A stretch of 17,547 nt of DNA, taken from contig JAUWNS010000037.1 of the NCBI GenBank assembly GCA_030612485.1, positions 1 through 17,547 on the forward strand, given 5' to 3'. Under the pieces are notes generated by a model. The model was not told where the DNA came from and searched no databases. It was given only the letters and a program-made list of their open reading frames with translations. Made by a program: the position numbers and the translations under genes. Source of the DNA: Candidatus Bipolaricaulota bacterium (GTDB taxonomy: Bacteria > Bipolaricaulota > Bipolaricaulia > UBA7950 > UBA9294). Positions 1-7,324 of this stretch are shown here, piece after piece. Positions within the stretch are counted from its first letter, which is position 1; each line of letters starts with the position of its first letter.

Positions 1-157
1 TGAAACGAACGGGCGAGAGAAGAGGTGTTGGTGTTTCAACCAAGGGGCAGTCTCTCTCCTCGCTGCAGTTGGATTTCTCATGGCTTCCTGGATTCCTTAG
101 AGCAGGATTGCGAGCACGCTCAATGGTCAGTTACCCACTCGAAACGACGAAGAGCCC
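1..157. other. Intergenic stretch at the left edge
   Basis: This is non-coding sequence downstream of the diguanylate cyclase stop codon. I see no gene, terminator hairpin with a T-tract, or tRNA in it. Its first bases (4-21) carry an 18-nt sequence that recurs exactly at 6153-6170 in another intergenic region, so it probably contains the edge of a dispersed intergenic repeat cut by the window boundary. A plus-strand open frame runs through here, but it continues antisense into the cyclase gene and has no family character. Confidence 0.5.
4..21 (+). repeat. 18-nt intergenic repeat, copy 1
   Basis: The sequence AACGAACGGGCGAGAGAA is identical to 6153-6170 on the same strand. Both copies lie in non-coding DNA. 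An exact 18-mer shared by two intergenic sites in a window of this size is unlikely by chance. The extent of the parent repeat cannot be judged here because the window begins at this copy. Confidence 0.5.
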
Positions 158-1576
158 TTATTCTTTCCCTGCACCTCGCCGCGTTGCCTTCGCCTGGTAC
201 ATTTTTGCATCGGCAAGACGGATCAGATAGGGGCCTGATTGGTTATCGTCAGAATTCCAGGTGGCCCATCCAATATCGATCTGCAAGAGAAGATCCGAGA
301 GGTGGCTCCTTCCCCATTCTTCGACCGCGGTGTGCAACCGTTGAGCGAGGGCCTCGACCCGAGCCCCTGTTTCGGGAAGAACGATGAGGAACTCGTCTCC
401 TCCATAGCGGACCGCCCAATCGCTTTCACGAATCTGTTCTTGAATAACTCGCGCCACCTCCCGCAGAACCTCATCCCCATCCTGGTGTCCAAGCCGGTCG
501 TTCACCTGCTTAAACCCAGCAAGGTCAGCCATCATCAAGGTGAATGGTCGTTTGTACCTCTTAGAACGGCTCAGTTCTGTACCGATTGTCTCATCAAAGT
601 ACAGTCGATTGAACAAGCCGGTCAACGGATCGTGAAGGGCCTGCTCCTTTAAGAACTTTTCGGCACGCACTCGCTCACTGATATCCATAAGGTTCAGAAG
701 TATCGCCGCCCCTCCGCGATATTCGATCGCCCTCTTAGTCCACTGCAAACAGACAACATGACCGTTCTTACAGACGCCGCGTGCTTCAAAAGGCCCGTCG
801 GTGGAAGAGGAACCGCCTCCATCTAAGACTGTACGTCGGTCCTCTTGATGGATCACCTGCCACCACGGTTCCATGACGAGGAGTTCCTGTCTCGTATAAC
901 CGAGGATCTCCATCCCACGATCGTTGACGTAGCAGAACCGATCACCCTGCACAATGAAGGCTCCATGAAGGGTTTTCTCCGTCAGAGAACGGAAGAGCAT
1001 GTGATGCTCGCTCAACGTCTCCAGCACACGCGCCTCCCTTAAGGCGATTGCAGCGACCGAGGCCAGCTCCTCCAACCCACGTAACGCTGCTTGCGTTGGA
1101 CGCGCTCCGTCACACGGATCGTCAACCGAGATCTGCCCGATGATCCTCCCCTCAACCTCAATCGGAATGAGAAGGAGATCATCCGCGTGCCAACCTCCAT
1201 GCCCAAGAAACCGCCGATGACTCGGGATCCGTGGAACCACAGAATAGGGCACCCGGTCACCTGGAATATAATAGGAATTACCTAGACGAAAGGATGCGTT
1301 GAACTTCTCCCCGCGGATGATCCCACCTCCGGTTACAAAGAGGCGGATCTCCTGCTCATCTTCTAGGGAAAAGTCCCTTGTGGAGTACTTCAGAACGCGG
1401 GTCTCCGAGCGGGGAGACACTGTCAATGGAGAATCGTAAAGAGAGACGACCACTCGTTGGTATGACGTTTGTGCAACCACGGCTCTGGCAACATCATCCA
1501 AGATCCGCTGTACCGCACCTTCCCCCGGGTGAGCACATTCCGATGTTATTAAATAGTCTTTCTGGGAAGCCAGCAA
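158..1576 (-). CDS. GAF-PAS-GGDEF diguanylate cyclase
   Basis: This 472-residue sensor enzyme is predicted to make cyclic di-GMP from two GTP in response to a ligand or redox signal. There is no signal peptide or membrane segment, so it should be cytosolic. A GAF-like sensor region covers about residues 20-185, with a conserved stretch at 128-155. A PAS domain follows (about 195-305) and then a GGDEF domain (about 312-470). The catalytic motif is a canonical GGDEF at 392-396, and the substrate-binding segment DLAGFKQVND lies at 351-360. A product-inhibition I-site RESD (383-386) sits exactly five residues before GGDEF, so the enzyme is expected to be active and feedback-inhibited. The start is TTG, chosen because AAGGAG lies six bases upstream. 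It is transcribed alone, divergently from the membrane-protein gene at 1752. Family is clear; the input signal is not. Confidence 0.93.
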   Translation of the reverse strand: MLASQKDYLITSECAHPGEGAVQRILDDVARAVVAQTSYQRVVVSLYDSPLTVSPRSETRVLKYSTRDFSLEDEQEIRLFVTGGGIIRGEKFNASFRLGNSYYIPGDRVPYSVVPRIPSHRRFLGHGGWHADDLLLIPIEVEGRIIGQISVDDPCDGARPTQAALRGLEELASVAAIALREARVLETLSEHHMLFRSLTEKTLHGAFIVQGDRFCYVNDRGMEILGYTRQELLVMEPWWQVIHQEDRRTVLDGGGSSSTDGPFEARGVCKNGHVVCLQWTKRAIEYRGGAAILLNLMDISERVRAEKFLKEQALHDPLTGLFNRLYFDETIGTELSRSKRYKRPFTLMMADLAGFKQVNDRLGHQDGDEVLREVARVIQEQIRESDWAVRYGGDEFLIVLPETGARVEALAQRLHTAVEEWGRSHLSDLLLQIDIGWATWNSDDNQSGPYLIRLADAKMYQAKATRRGAGKE

Positions 1577-1613
1577 AAGATCTCCTTACCCGTTTTCCCC
1601 CTTCTCAGCGAAT

Positions 1614-1642
1614 AACATAACACTTCCTTTCCGGTTCGTCAA
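1614..1642 (-). promoter_or_regulatory. Predicted sigma70-type promoter of the diguanylate cyclase gene
   Basis: Read on the minus strand, TTGACG (1637-1642) and TATGTT (1614-1619) are separated by 17 bases. They lie about 38 bases upstream of the TTG start at 1576. The -35 box matches five of six consensus bases and the -10 box four of six. A 12-nt palindrome, GGACACTTGTCC (1658-1669), sits just upstream and could be an operator shared with the divergent gene. Confidence 0.55.
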
Positions 1643-1751
1643 GAACGCCTCAGATTAGGACACTTGTCCCAAATACGGAGGAAAAGGCCCCTTTCTCGCG
1701 CTGTACCTACCTCCTAACATGAAAAGAGGCCGCACAGAAGGGGGATCATTC

Positions 1752-2255
1752 ATGGAACTGGAAGAATGGCTCAAGATCTATCAGGCAGCTGCTCTAACGA
1801 GCGGGGTCAAGGAACGCAGTTACTGGACGATACTAGGAGTATTCCTTCTAACCCACTGCGTCCTCATCCTCGCACTCGCCTTTCTCGCTCTCACCCATAC
1901 GCTTCATGAAGCGAGATTATACAGCACCGTTCTCAGCGGGATCGGTATTTTCATCGCTCTCTGTTGGTTCTTCAACGAGCGCCGGGCAGTGCGAGAGATG
2001 CTCTACTGGGAAGGCATGCTGCGGGGCTTGGAGGGAGAGTTCGCTGGGGCAGAATTTCATAGGAGTTTCTACAAACTGCTCCATAACGAACAGGTCTGCC
2101 TTCCAGCAGCCGATTGGAAGTGTGCAGAGTGGTATCCTACAGTCGAACACCTCTCGTGGTTCATCAGGAACATGTCGAGATGGTTGCTCGCCTGCCTACC
2201 GATTCTCTTCCTCATCGCCTGGATTGCTCTGATCCTCTCTTGCTGGTGCTTCTGA
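1752..2255 (+). CDS. Small three-helix inner-membrane protein of unknown function
   Basis: I do not recognise this 167-residue protein. An ATG lies 33 bases upstream in frame (1719), but I chose the ATG at 1752 because AAGGGGG sits seven bases before it. The N-terminal 25 residues are soluble and begin MELEEWLKIYQ. Two adjacent hydrophobic helices follow (about 26-50 and 57-77). A soluble middle part of about 65 residues contains several aromatic residues and two cysteines. A last hydrophobic helix (about 140-165) ends in SCWCF. It is a single gene, divergent from the cyclase. The TGA stop shares its last base with the first base of the repeat element at 2255, so the present C-terminus may have been set by that insertion. 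Regulation by or of the neighbouring cyclase is possible but unsupported. Confidence 0.75.
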   Translation: MELEEWLKIYQAAALTSGVKERSYWTILGVFLLTHCVLILALAFLALTHTLHEARLYSTVLSGIGIFIALCWFFNERRAVREMLYWEGMLRGLEGEFAGAEFHRSFYKLLHNEQVCLPAADWKCAEWYPTVEHLSWFIRNMSRWLLACLPILFLIAWIALILSCWCF

Positions 2256-2447
2256 GGCTGTTTCATAAAATCCTTTTCCTTACGAAACAGAAGCTTTTAC
2301 CGCCGGAGAACGCGGGGCACACAAGAGTGGAATCAAGTTTGAGTGATTGAACCTCTCAATCTCCCGATCTCTCGGCTCCTCTGCGGTAGAATAATTGGAA
2401 GAGGATTTGAGCGTGTAACTGAGCGCCTGCAAAGGTTTACACAGGTT
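2255..2447. repeat. MITE-like intergenic repeat, copy A (short form)
   Basis: The left end AGGCTGTTTCATAAA (2255-2269) is identical to the left end of the copy at 16277. The right end (2436-2447, TTTACACAGGTT) is a degenerate inverted counterpart. Inside, a second inverted pair is formed by TTTTACCGCCGGAGAACGC (2295-2313) and CTCCTCTGCGGTAGAAT (2376-2392). The 14-mer TCAATCTCCCGATC (2356-2369) also occurs exactly in copy B (16489-16502), and AAACAGAAG occurs before the inner left arm in both. No coding capacity is evident, so it reads as a non-autonomous element. Homology to copy B is clear in order and orientation; mobility is inferred. Confidence 0.65.
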
Positions 2448-2714
2448 GGTTCCCGGTACAGAAAATAGGCAGCGGCGGAGACGCAGGAGGGCATAGCATT
2501 TCCGCCGCTTGTTCAAGGAGGCAAAGACCTTAAGGATTTCCCCGTTCGCTAAGATCAATCCTCTTTCCCTATCATTCTCTTTCATCACCTGGGTCACGAG
2601 TGTAACCTCGATTACCTATTCCATTAACCTTCTATACATGGCGAGAAACAATCCCATAGAACACCCAAGAAGAGGACAGCGCACACCTAATTACGATCGC
2701 ACACGACTCCTGTA
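2448..2714. other. Intergenic remainder between the repeat element and the flavoprotein gene
   Basis: This is non-coding DNA following the repeat. It contains one strong inverted repeat (2471-2509, listed separately). I see no gene with a ribosome-binding site or family character. Open frames crossing it on both strands run into the repeat or antisense into the flavoprotein gene and are judged spurious. Confidence 0.45.
2471..2509. repeat. 9-bp perfect inverted repeat (hairpin)
   Basis: AGCGGCGGA (2471-2479) and TCCGCCGCT (2501-2509) are exact reverse complements separated by 21 bases. The loop-side text (GAGACGCAGGAGG) resembles the inner arms of the adjacent repeat element, so this may be a further decayed module of it. 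No T-tract follows on either side, so it is not a typical intrinsic terminator. Confidence 0.5.
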
Positions 2715-3959
2715 CTACCGTGCGGTGGCGTCACCAGCAAGCTTGCCGGTGACGAAGGCCCACAGAAAATTCGTCCCTCCAATCGGGCCAAAGGCATCAA
2801 GGAGTTCCCCACATAGGTATAGGTTAGGGATCACCCGACTCTCCAAGGTGCTCGGATCAAGATCGGCGAGGCTGACCCCGCCGCCGGTCACCTCAGCCTC
2901 GCTCCACCCCCCGCATCCCGTCCAGGGAAGTTGGTAAGAGGTGAGGGCTGCGATCAGGCGGGTCTGCTCCCCACCGTGGAGGGTAGCGAGCTTCGCCGTG
3001 GAAAGGTCAAGCTCTGCTAAAAGCATAGAGACCAACCGATCAGGGAGGATCTCCTTCAAGGCGCCACGGACCATCCTCCCGCTTGTCGCACCGCTCGGCG
3101 TGCTGAGCGGCGCGAGCACACTTTTCCAATCTTCTTCGTTCAGCGTGCTCCAGGAAACGCTGATCGTTGAATGTTCCCCAGAGAGCGTTGCCCTCGCCGC
3201 CGCGTGCCCGAGGTTAAGGACGACCGGTCCGCTATAGCCACGGTGGGTGAAGAGGAAATCCCCATACGCCCGCACGCGCGATTTTCCAGTACCGACTGTT
3301 AGCGTCACAGGGAGAGAGAGGCCGGCCAGGTGGTGATGTGCCGAGCTCCCCCCGCGCAGTGACACAAGTGCGGGGTACGATTCAACGAGATAATGGCCAA
3401 GCGCACGAGCAATCTCATGCCCGGTCCCGTCGCTCCCTGTCCTAGGATAGGAGAGCCCTCCGGTCGCCAAGACGACGCGCTCAGCGACGATTGCCTCCCC
3501 TGTTTCAAGGACGATCCGCCGCCGCTCGGAGGGAGCAATTTCCGCCACGCTGACCCCTGTACGCACCGTCACCCCGCTCCTCTTAACCGCGGCGAGGAGA
3601 CGATCACGCACCTCTTTCCCCCCGCCAAAGAGAGGATAGACCTTCCCCGTCCTCCTCTGTTCGATCAATCGCAAACCGATCGGTCCTTCAAGGAAGGCAC
3701 GCACCTCGGGAAGGGGCCAGGAGAGAAGGATCTTCTTCAAGGTGTTCTTGGAGGAGTCGGTCGTATATAAGCGGGGGTCGATCTTCTCCCGTGGAAGGAT
3801 GTTGCAGCGCCCCCCTCCTGAGAGGAGGATCTTCTCTCCGGGACGTTTGTTCCGATCGAGGAGGAGGACGCGACACCCGGCGCGCGCCGCGTGATACGCC
3901 GCGGTCATCCCCGCTGGTCCACCCCCAATCACCGCAACGTCGTACCCTTTTCGAATCAT
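2715..3959 (-). CDS. HI0933/BaiN-family FAD-dependent oxidoreductase
   Basis: This 414-residue flavoprotein belongs to the HI0933-like (YhiN/BaiN) family, whose members bind FAD and mostly have poorly defined substrates. The N-terminus carries the dinucleotide-binding motif VAVIGGGPAGMTAA (about 9-22) and an acidic end of the second strand at LLLDRN. The family signature EKILLSGGGRCNI follows at about 43-55. A middle glycine motif (RTGSDGTGHEIA) and a C-terminal FAD-contacting stretch (LYLCGELLDAFGPIGGTNF) are also typical. The length is normal and there is no signal peptide, so it should be cytosolic. It starts 38 bases after the stop of the DUF2062/AsmA-like gene and is probably co-transcribed with it. 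No Shine-Dalgarno site is obvious at this ATG. Family is firm; the reaction is not predictable. Confidence 0.92.
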   Translation of the reverse strand: MIRKGYDVAVIGGGPAGMTAAYHAARAGCRVLLLDRNKRPGEKILLSGGGRCNILPREKIDPRLYTTDSSKNTLKKILLSWPLPEVRAFLEGPIGLRLIEQRRTGKVYPLFGGGKEVRDRLLAAVKRSGVTVRTGVSVAEIAPSERRRIVLETGEAIVAERVVLATGGLSYPRTGSDGTGHEIARALGHYLVESYPALVSLRGGSSAHHHLAGLSLPVTLTVGTGKSRVRAYGDFLFTHRGYSGPVVLNLGHAAARATLSGEHSTISVSWSTLNEEDWKSVLAPLSTPSGATSGRMVRGALKEILPDRLVSMLLAELDLSTAKLATLHGGEQTRLIAALTSYQLPWTGCGGWSEAEVTGGGVSLADLDPSTLESRVIPNLYLCGELLDAFGPIGGTNFLWAFVTGKLAGDATAR

Positions 3960-3997
3960 AGGTTAAGCTTACTGTACAGCCGAAGAGGGTTCGACCC

Positions 3998-5977
3998 TTA
4001 GGAGCCTTCTTCCTCGTCCACGGGAAAGAGTTCCTCGAACAGACCCTTCAGCGGATCGACGAAATCAGGGGGAGAAAGTCCCCCGACCCCTCCGCGGATC
4101 AGCTCCGTAGCGCGCTCCTCGGCCTGTTCGCGAAGTTCCTCGTACCCCGATTGCAGCGGCACCTCCACGGCCGGTCCCAGTGCATCGATCTGGAGACCGA
4201 GACTGTCGATCGCTCCTTGAAGCTCGCGACGTCCTTCCATCAACAGCCCTTCACGGGCAATCTCAAGGAGCGGCTCCTCCCAATGCACCTGTGGAGACGA
4301 GACCCCCCCGTCGATCGCAAGCCCGATCACAACCGGCAAGTCTCGCGCATAGCGGTTGATCCCTTCCACCACACGTGTCGAAAGGTCCGCAGAGAGTCCA
4401 AAGAGGGGACGACCAGGGATCTCCGCCAGACTGAGGTCCTCCACCAAGAGCGAAACCTCCCCTGAAACCACATTCCCACGGATCGTAATCCCTACCGCGC
4501 ACGTCGCCCTCCCGGAAAGGATTAAGACCGGAAGCGTCGTCTCGTAGATCTTCGCGATCCTTACAAGATCGATCTTGCGAAGCTCCAAGTCATAGCGGTG
4601 TTCGGGAACCTCTCCGCGGTCATCCAAATGAGCCGAGAGGAGGAATGCGGATTCAGGGTCATCCCCGACCCGCCCCTTCAAGGCAATGATCATTGGATCG
4701 CGGTTGAGGTGAGCGGGAAACGCCAGGTTGGAGAGTTCCACCTCGATCAATGTCAACGGGGGAAGCCCCGCTCCAGGATCGCGCACGTCATCCAGGGTGA
4801 GATGGATGCGGCCGATCTCGATCCGCCCGACGGCAAACGACGGCCGAAACCCGGGGAAGGAGCGCCCACCAGGATAGCGAGAGAAGTCCGTTGGAGGCTT
4901 TCGCGGACGAGGCTCTCCAAGGTACTCGATGAAGTGCCGCAATAGGTCGAACCAGTCAACCTTATCCGCGTACTTTGCTGCCCAGTCCAGGTAACCTTCC
5001 GCGTTCCACCCGGAGGTGAAGTCATCAATGTTCAACGTCCCATCGGCCTCCCGTTCCACGTGGAGGAAAACCTCACCGATTCTGACGTTGTTGAAGACCA
5101 CTCGCTTCTCAATAAGGGGGAGCATCCCCACATCCAAGGTGAGAGACGGGATCTCAAGGACGTTCTCCTCCGGTTTACCAGGATCCTGCACGGAGAGCCC
5201 CTCAAGATTGAGCCTTCCGGTGAAGAGGCTGAACGCTCTCTCCTCCACTGCCACGTCGCCCCCCACAACAAACGAGGCCGCCGAAGTGGCGATCCGCCCG
5301 GCAAAGAAGGGAACGATCACCGCGGCGAGAAGGTAGCAGAACGCATAGACAATCGGAAGGATGATCAGCATCTCTCGCCGCACGTAGCGGAACGGTCCCC
5401 ATGGAGCCTTGCCGTGTTCATACTTCGCCTCGCCCCCGGTAAGGAGAAAGCGTAAAACCCCTATCCCTCTTCGATCGCGGAGTTTATTTGAGATCCGCCA
5501 ACCTGCAACCCATGTCGTGAACGAGCATCGATACTTGATCACCAAGAATCGTACGAGGAAGAAGACAGGAATCGCCATGAGAAGCGATAAAACCAGACTT
5601 CCGAAGAGGAGATAGCGGCCGTATCCCATAGGTGCAGCGATCGGGAGGTGAAAGAGGACTCGCCACAGCCCGTCGAGCCCCCGGTTCGCGTCGAGGAGGA
5701 AGCGGCCGATCGCATAACTCCCCGGAGCCACGGCGAGCGAGATCAACTCGAAGAGCCCCATCGAAAGTAGGAAGGCCCGGAAGCTACAGCGGACAAGGAG
5801 AGCCAGTGTGATCGGAAGGATTACGTGAAGCCCCAGCGGCGGAAGCCCGGCGAAGATCCCGAGTGCAAAGGAAAACGCAATCTGGTTTGGAGATAGGGAC
5901 GACTTCAGGATCTTCAAGACTTTCTTCAACGGCTTCCACGGCATTGGAATCATAGCTATGCACCCCCAAACCATCAT
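3998..5977 (-). CDS. Fused DUF2062 membrane domain and AsmA-like envelope protein
   Basis: This is a 659-residue protein in two parts. Residues 15-150 form a hydrophobic domain with several helices. It resembles DUF2062/TIGR03546-type proteins, with the characteristic SPNQIAFSFALGIFAGLPPLGLH region at about 29-51, shown here only to locate it. A further transmembrane segment (about 203-225) follows. The remaining 430 residues look periplasmic and resemble AsmA/DUF748 or TIGR03545 proteins: GRLNLEGLSVQDP, a predicted strand-rich repeat, and VFNNVRIGEVFLHVEREADGTLNI. Such proteins are linked to lipid transport and envelope homeostasis in diderms; that role here is inferred. In other genomes I recall the two halves as neighbouring genes, so this may be a natural fusion. 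ATG 5953 is an alternative start with a better site (GGGGGTG, seven bases away). The flavoprotein gene follows closely. Confidence 0.75.
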   Translation of the reverse strand: MMVWGCIAMIPMPWKPLKKVLKILKSSLSPNQIAFSFALGIFAGLPPLGLHVILPITLALLVRCSFRAFLLSMGLFELISLAVAPGSYAIGRFLLDANRGLDGLWRVLFHLPIAAPMGYGRYLLFGSLVLSLLMAIPVFFLVRFLVIKYRCSFTTWVAGWRISNKLRDRRGIGVLRFLLTGGEAKYEHGKAPWGPFRYVRREMLIILPIVYAFCYLLAAVIVPFFAGRIATSAASFVVGGDVAVEERAFSLFTGRLNLEGLSVQDPGKPEENVLEIPSLTLDVGMLPLIEKRVVFNNVRIGEVFLHVEREADGTLNIDDFTSGWNAEGYLDWAAKYADKVDWFDLLRHFIEYLGEPRPRKPPTDFSRYPGGRSFPGFRPSFAVGRIEIGRIHLTLDDVRDPGAGLPPLTLIEVELSNLAFPAHLNRDPMIIALKGRVGDDPESAFLLSAHLDDRGEVPEHRYDLELRKIDLVRIAKIYETTLPVLILSGRATCAVGITIRGNVVSGEVSLLVEDLSLAEIPGRPLFGLSADLSTRVVEGINRYARDLPVVIGLAIDGGVSSPQVHWEEPLLEIAREGLLMEGRRELQGAIDSLGLQIDALGPAVEVPLQSGYEELREQAEERATELIRGGVGGLSPPDFVDPLKGLFEELFPVDEEEGS

Positions 5978-6001
5978 CCTTACCTAGCCCCACACTGTCA
6001 A
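5973..6001 (-). promoter_or_regulatory. Possible promoter of the DUF2062/AsmA-like gene
   Basis: On the minus strand a perfect TTGACA (5996-6001) is followed after 17 bases by GATGAT (5973-5978, four of six consensus bases). If used, transcription would begin near 5966, inside the longest reading of the gene, and translation would have to start at ATG 5953. That ATG has its own strong ribosome-binding sequence. The weak -10 box makes this tentative. Confidence 0.35.
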
Positions 6002-6328
6002 CTCGAGATCGAGCTTCCCTACACAGGAGCGGCCTTGAAGAGTTACCTGCTCAGAACAGCAAAGACCTGGCTGCCTTGCCTGTCGCGCGTCTCTCCGCAT
6101 CCCCGCGTCTCCCCTTCTCCCACTTCGCGATCTTGGCGTCTTGAGTGAGTGCAACGAACGGGCGAGAGAACGGCATTCTATCATTTGCGGTCAGGATTCG
6201 TTACCCTCACCCGCCCCCCAGCAACATCTGTTGGATAGAGGAGCATGGAAGAGAGCGGTCATTGTAAGGGCACGAGTCAACCTGCCTTTGACTTCGCCAG
6301 TAGCTCGCATGCGCGTTACAGTTCTCTC
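5978..6328. other. 350-bp intergenic region with repeat-like sequence
   Basis: No gene is supported here. The part at about 6085-6170 is rich in short purine/pyrimidine-skewed runs (GCGTCTCTCCGCATCC, CGCGATCTTGGCGTCTTGAG). These resemble, in reverse orientation, the inner arms of the repeat elements at 2255 and 16277. This is followed by GAGTGAGTG, also found at 16381-16389, and then the exact 18-mer shared with 4-21. It may be a decayed third member of the repeat family. The rest (6180-6328) shows nothing recognisable, and no T-tract terminator for the nucleoside hydrolase gene is visible. Confidence 0.45.
6153..6170 (+). repeat. 18-nt intergenic repeat, copy 2
   Basis: AACGAACGGGCGAGAGAA here is identical to 4-21 on the same strand. 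The flanking bases differ (GTGC before, CGGC after; TGA before and GAGG after in copy 1), so the detectable identity ends abruptly. Confidence 0.5.
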
Positions 6329-7255
6329 CTACCCTTGCACCGCATTGTACAAAACGTGAATGAATCGCTCCCTGGAGGCTGCGAGCACGACCCTTGTGTT
6401 CGGTTCCTGTCCGGTGATCCCAAGGTGGTCAACCACGGTCGCGCCGCGGGTGAGTTCGCTCTTGGTCTCAATAGCCACGTGGAGGTGTTTGGTTACCGTG
6501 GCGACCGTGGGGTCAATCGCGACGGCCATGGCGATCGGGTCGGGGAGGTCGAATCCACCAAGGTCGAGCTTCTCTATCCCGAATCTCCGTAGCCCTTGCT
6601 GGATATCGACGCAAAACTTACCGAGCGGCGAGAGGGACTTCAGTTCTTCTGCTTGCACATCGTCGAAGGTCGCATACTTCTGCGAGATGTCCCAGCCAAC
6701 CATAGTGATCGGGAGTCCGGATTCGAATACGATCTTGGCAGCATCGGGATCGACCCAGATGTTGTACTCCGCTGCTGGGACGACGTTCCCGTGCCCTAGG
6801 CCAATCCCCCCCATCACCACACACTCGTTGACCATGGAGGCAAGTGAGGGATCCCGGTTTAGCGCAACGGCTACGTTCGTCAGCGGGCCGAGGGTAACCA
6901 AGGTAATCTCTCCGGCAAAACGACGGATCGTGTCGATGATAACATCGACGGCATTCCCGTCGGCCGGAGTTCTACCGGTAAGCAAAAGTCCGATCTCCCC
7001 CATCCCATCATGCCCGTGGACGAACTGCGCGGTCTCCAGGGGTCTCAGGAGCGGTTTGGCCAGCCCTTCGTACACGGGAACTTGCTTTCCGCATCGTTCA
7101 ACGGTGTAGAGAGCGTTCTGGACCCCCTGATCGAGCGGAACGTTTCCCGCGACCACGGTGATCGCCTCGATCTGGATCTCAGGGTCGTTGAGCGCCATCA
7201 CGAGCGCAACCGCGTCATCGGATGCCGTATCGGTATCGATTAAAAAGCGCCTCAA
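6329..7255 (-). CDS. Inosine/uridine-preferring nucleoside hydrolase
   Basis: This 308-residue enzyme should cleave the N-glycosidic bond of ribonucleosides to ribose plus a free base in the cytosol, for salvage. The calcium and ribose-binding motif DTDTASDDA is at residues 7-15. Further family hallmarks are HGHDGMGEIG (about 79-88), VTLGPLTNVAVAL, VVMGG, and AEYNIWVDPDAAKIVFES with its E-x-N and DPDAA elements. The length fits the IunH family. The position where many members have HDP or a nearby histidine acting as general acid reads LPDPIAMA here, with proline in place of that histidine, so base specificity may be unusual. The start is TTG, supported by AAGGAGG seven bases upstream. It lies 69 bases after ispD on the same strand and may be the last gene of that operon. 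Confidence 0.9.
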   Translation of the reverse strand: MRRFLIDTDTASDDAVALVMALNDPEIQIEAITVVAGNVPLDQGVQNALYTVERCGKQVPVYEGLAKPLLRPLETAQFVHGHDGMGEIGLLLTGRTPADGNAVDVIIDTIRRFAGEITLVTLGPLTNVAVALNRDPSLASMVNECVVMGGIGLGHGNVVPAAEYNIWVDPDAAKIVFESGLPITMVGWDISQKYATFDDVQAEELKSLSPLGKFCVDIQQGLRRFGIEKLDLGGFDLPDPIAMAVAIDPTVATVTKHLHVAIETKSELTRGATVVDHLGITGQEPNTRVVLAASRERFIHVLYNAVQG

Positions 7256-7324
7256 TCTCTCTCCTCCTTCCCAAGCATATGGTCCTGTCGCCTACGCTCT
7301 TCCGCGCGGGCATTGTTGTTTGCC

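Noticed and set aside
3960..4005. GGGTTCGACCC resembling a tRNA T-arm
   Set aside because: There is no cloverleaf: acceptor, D and anticodon arms cannot be placed, and the sequence overlaps the end of the DUF2062/AsmA-like gene.
6360..7109. Long plus-strand open frame (about 249 codons) opposite the nucleoside hydrolase
   Set aside because: It is an antisense shadow of a gene with full family motifs. Its serine- and proline-rich translation shows no domain and no ribosome-binding site.
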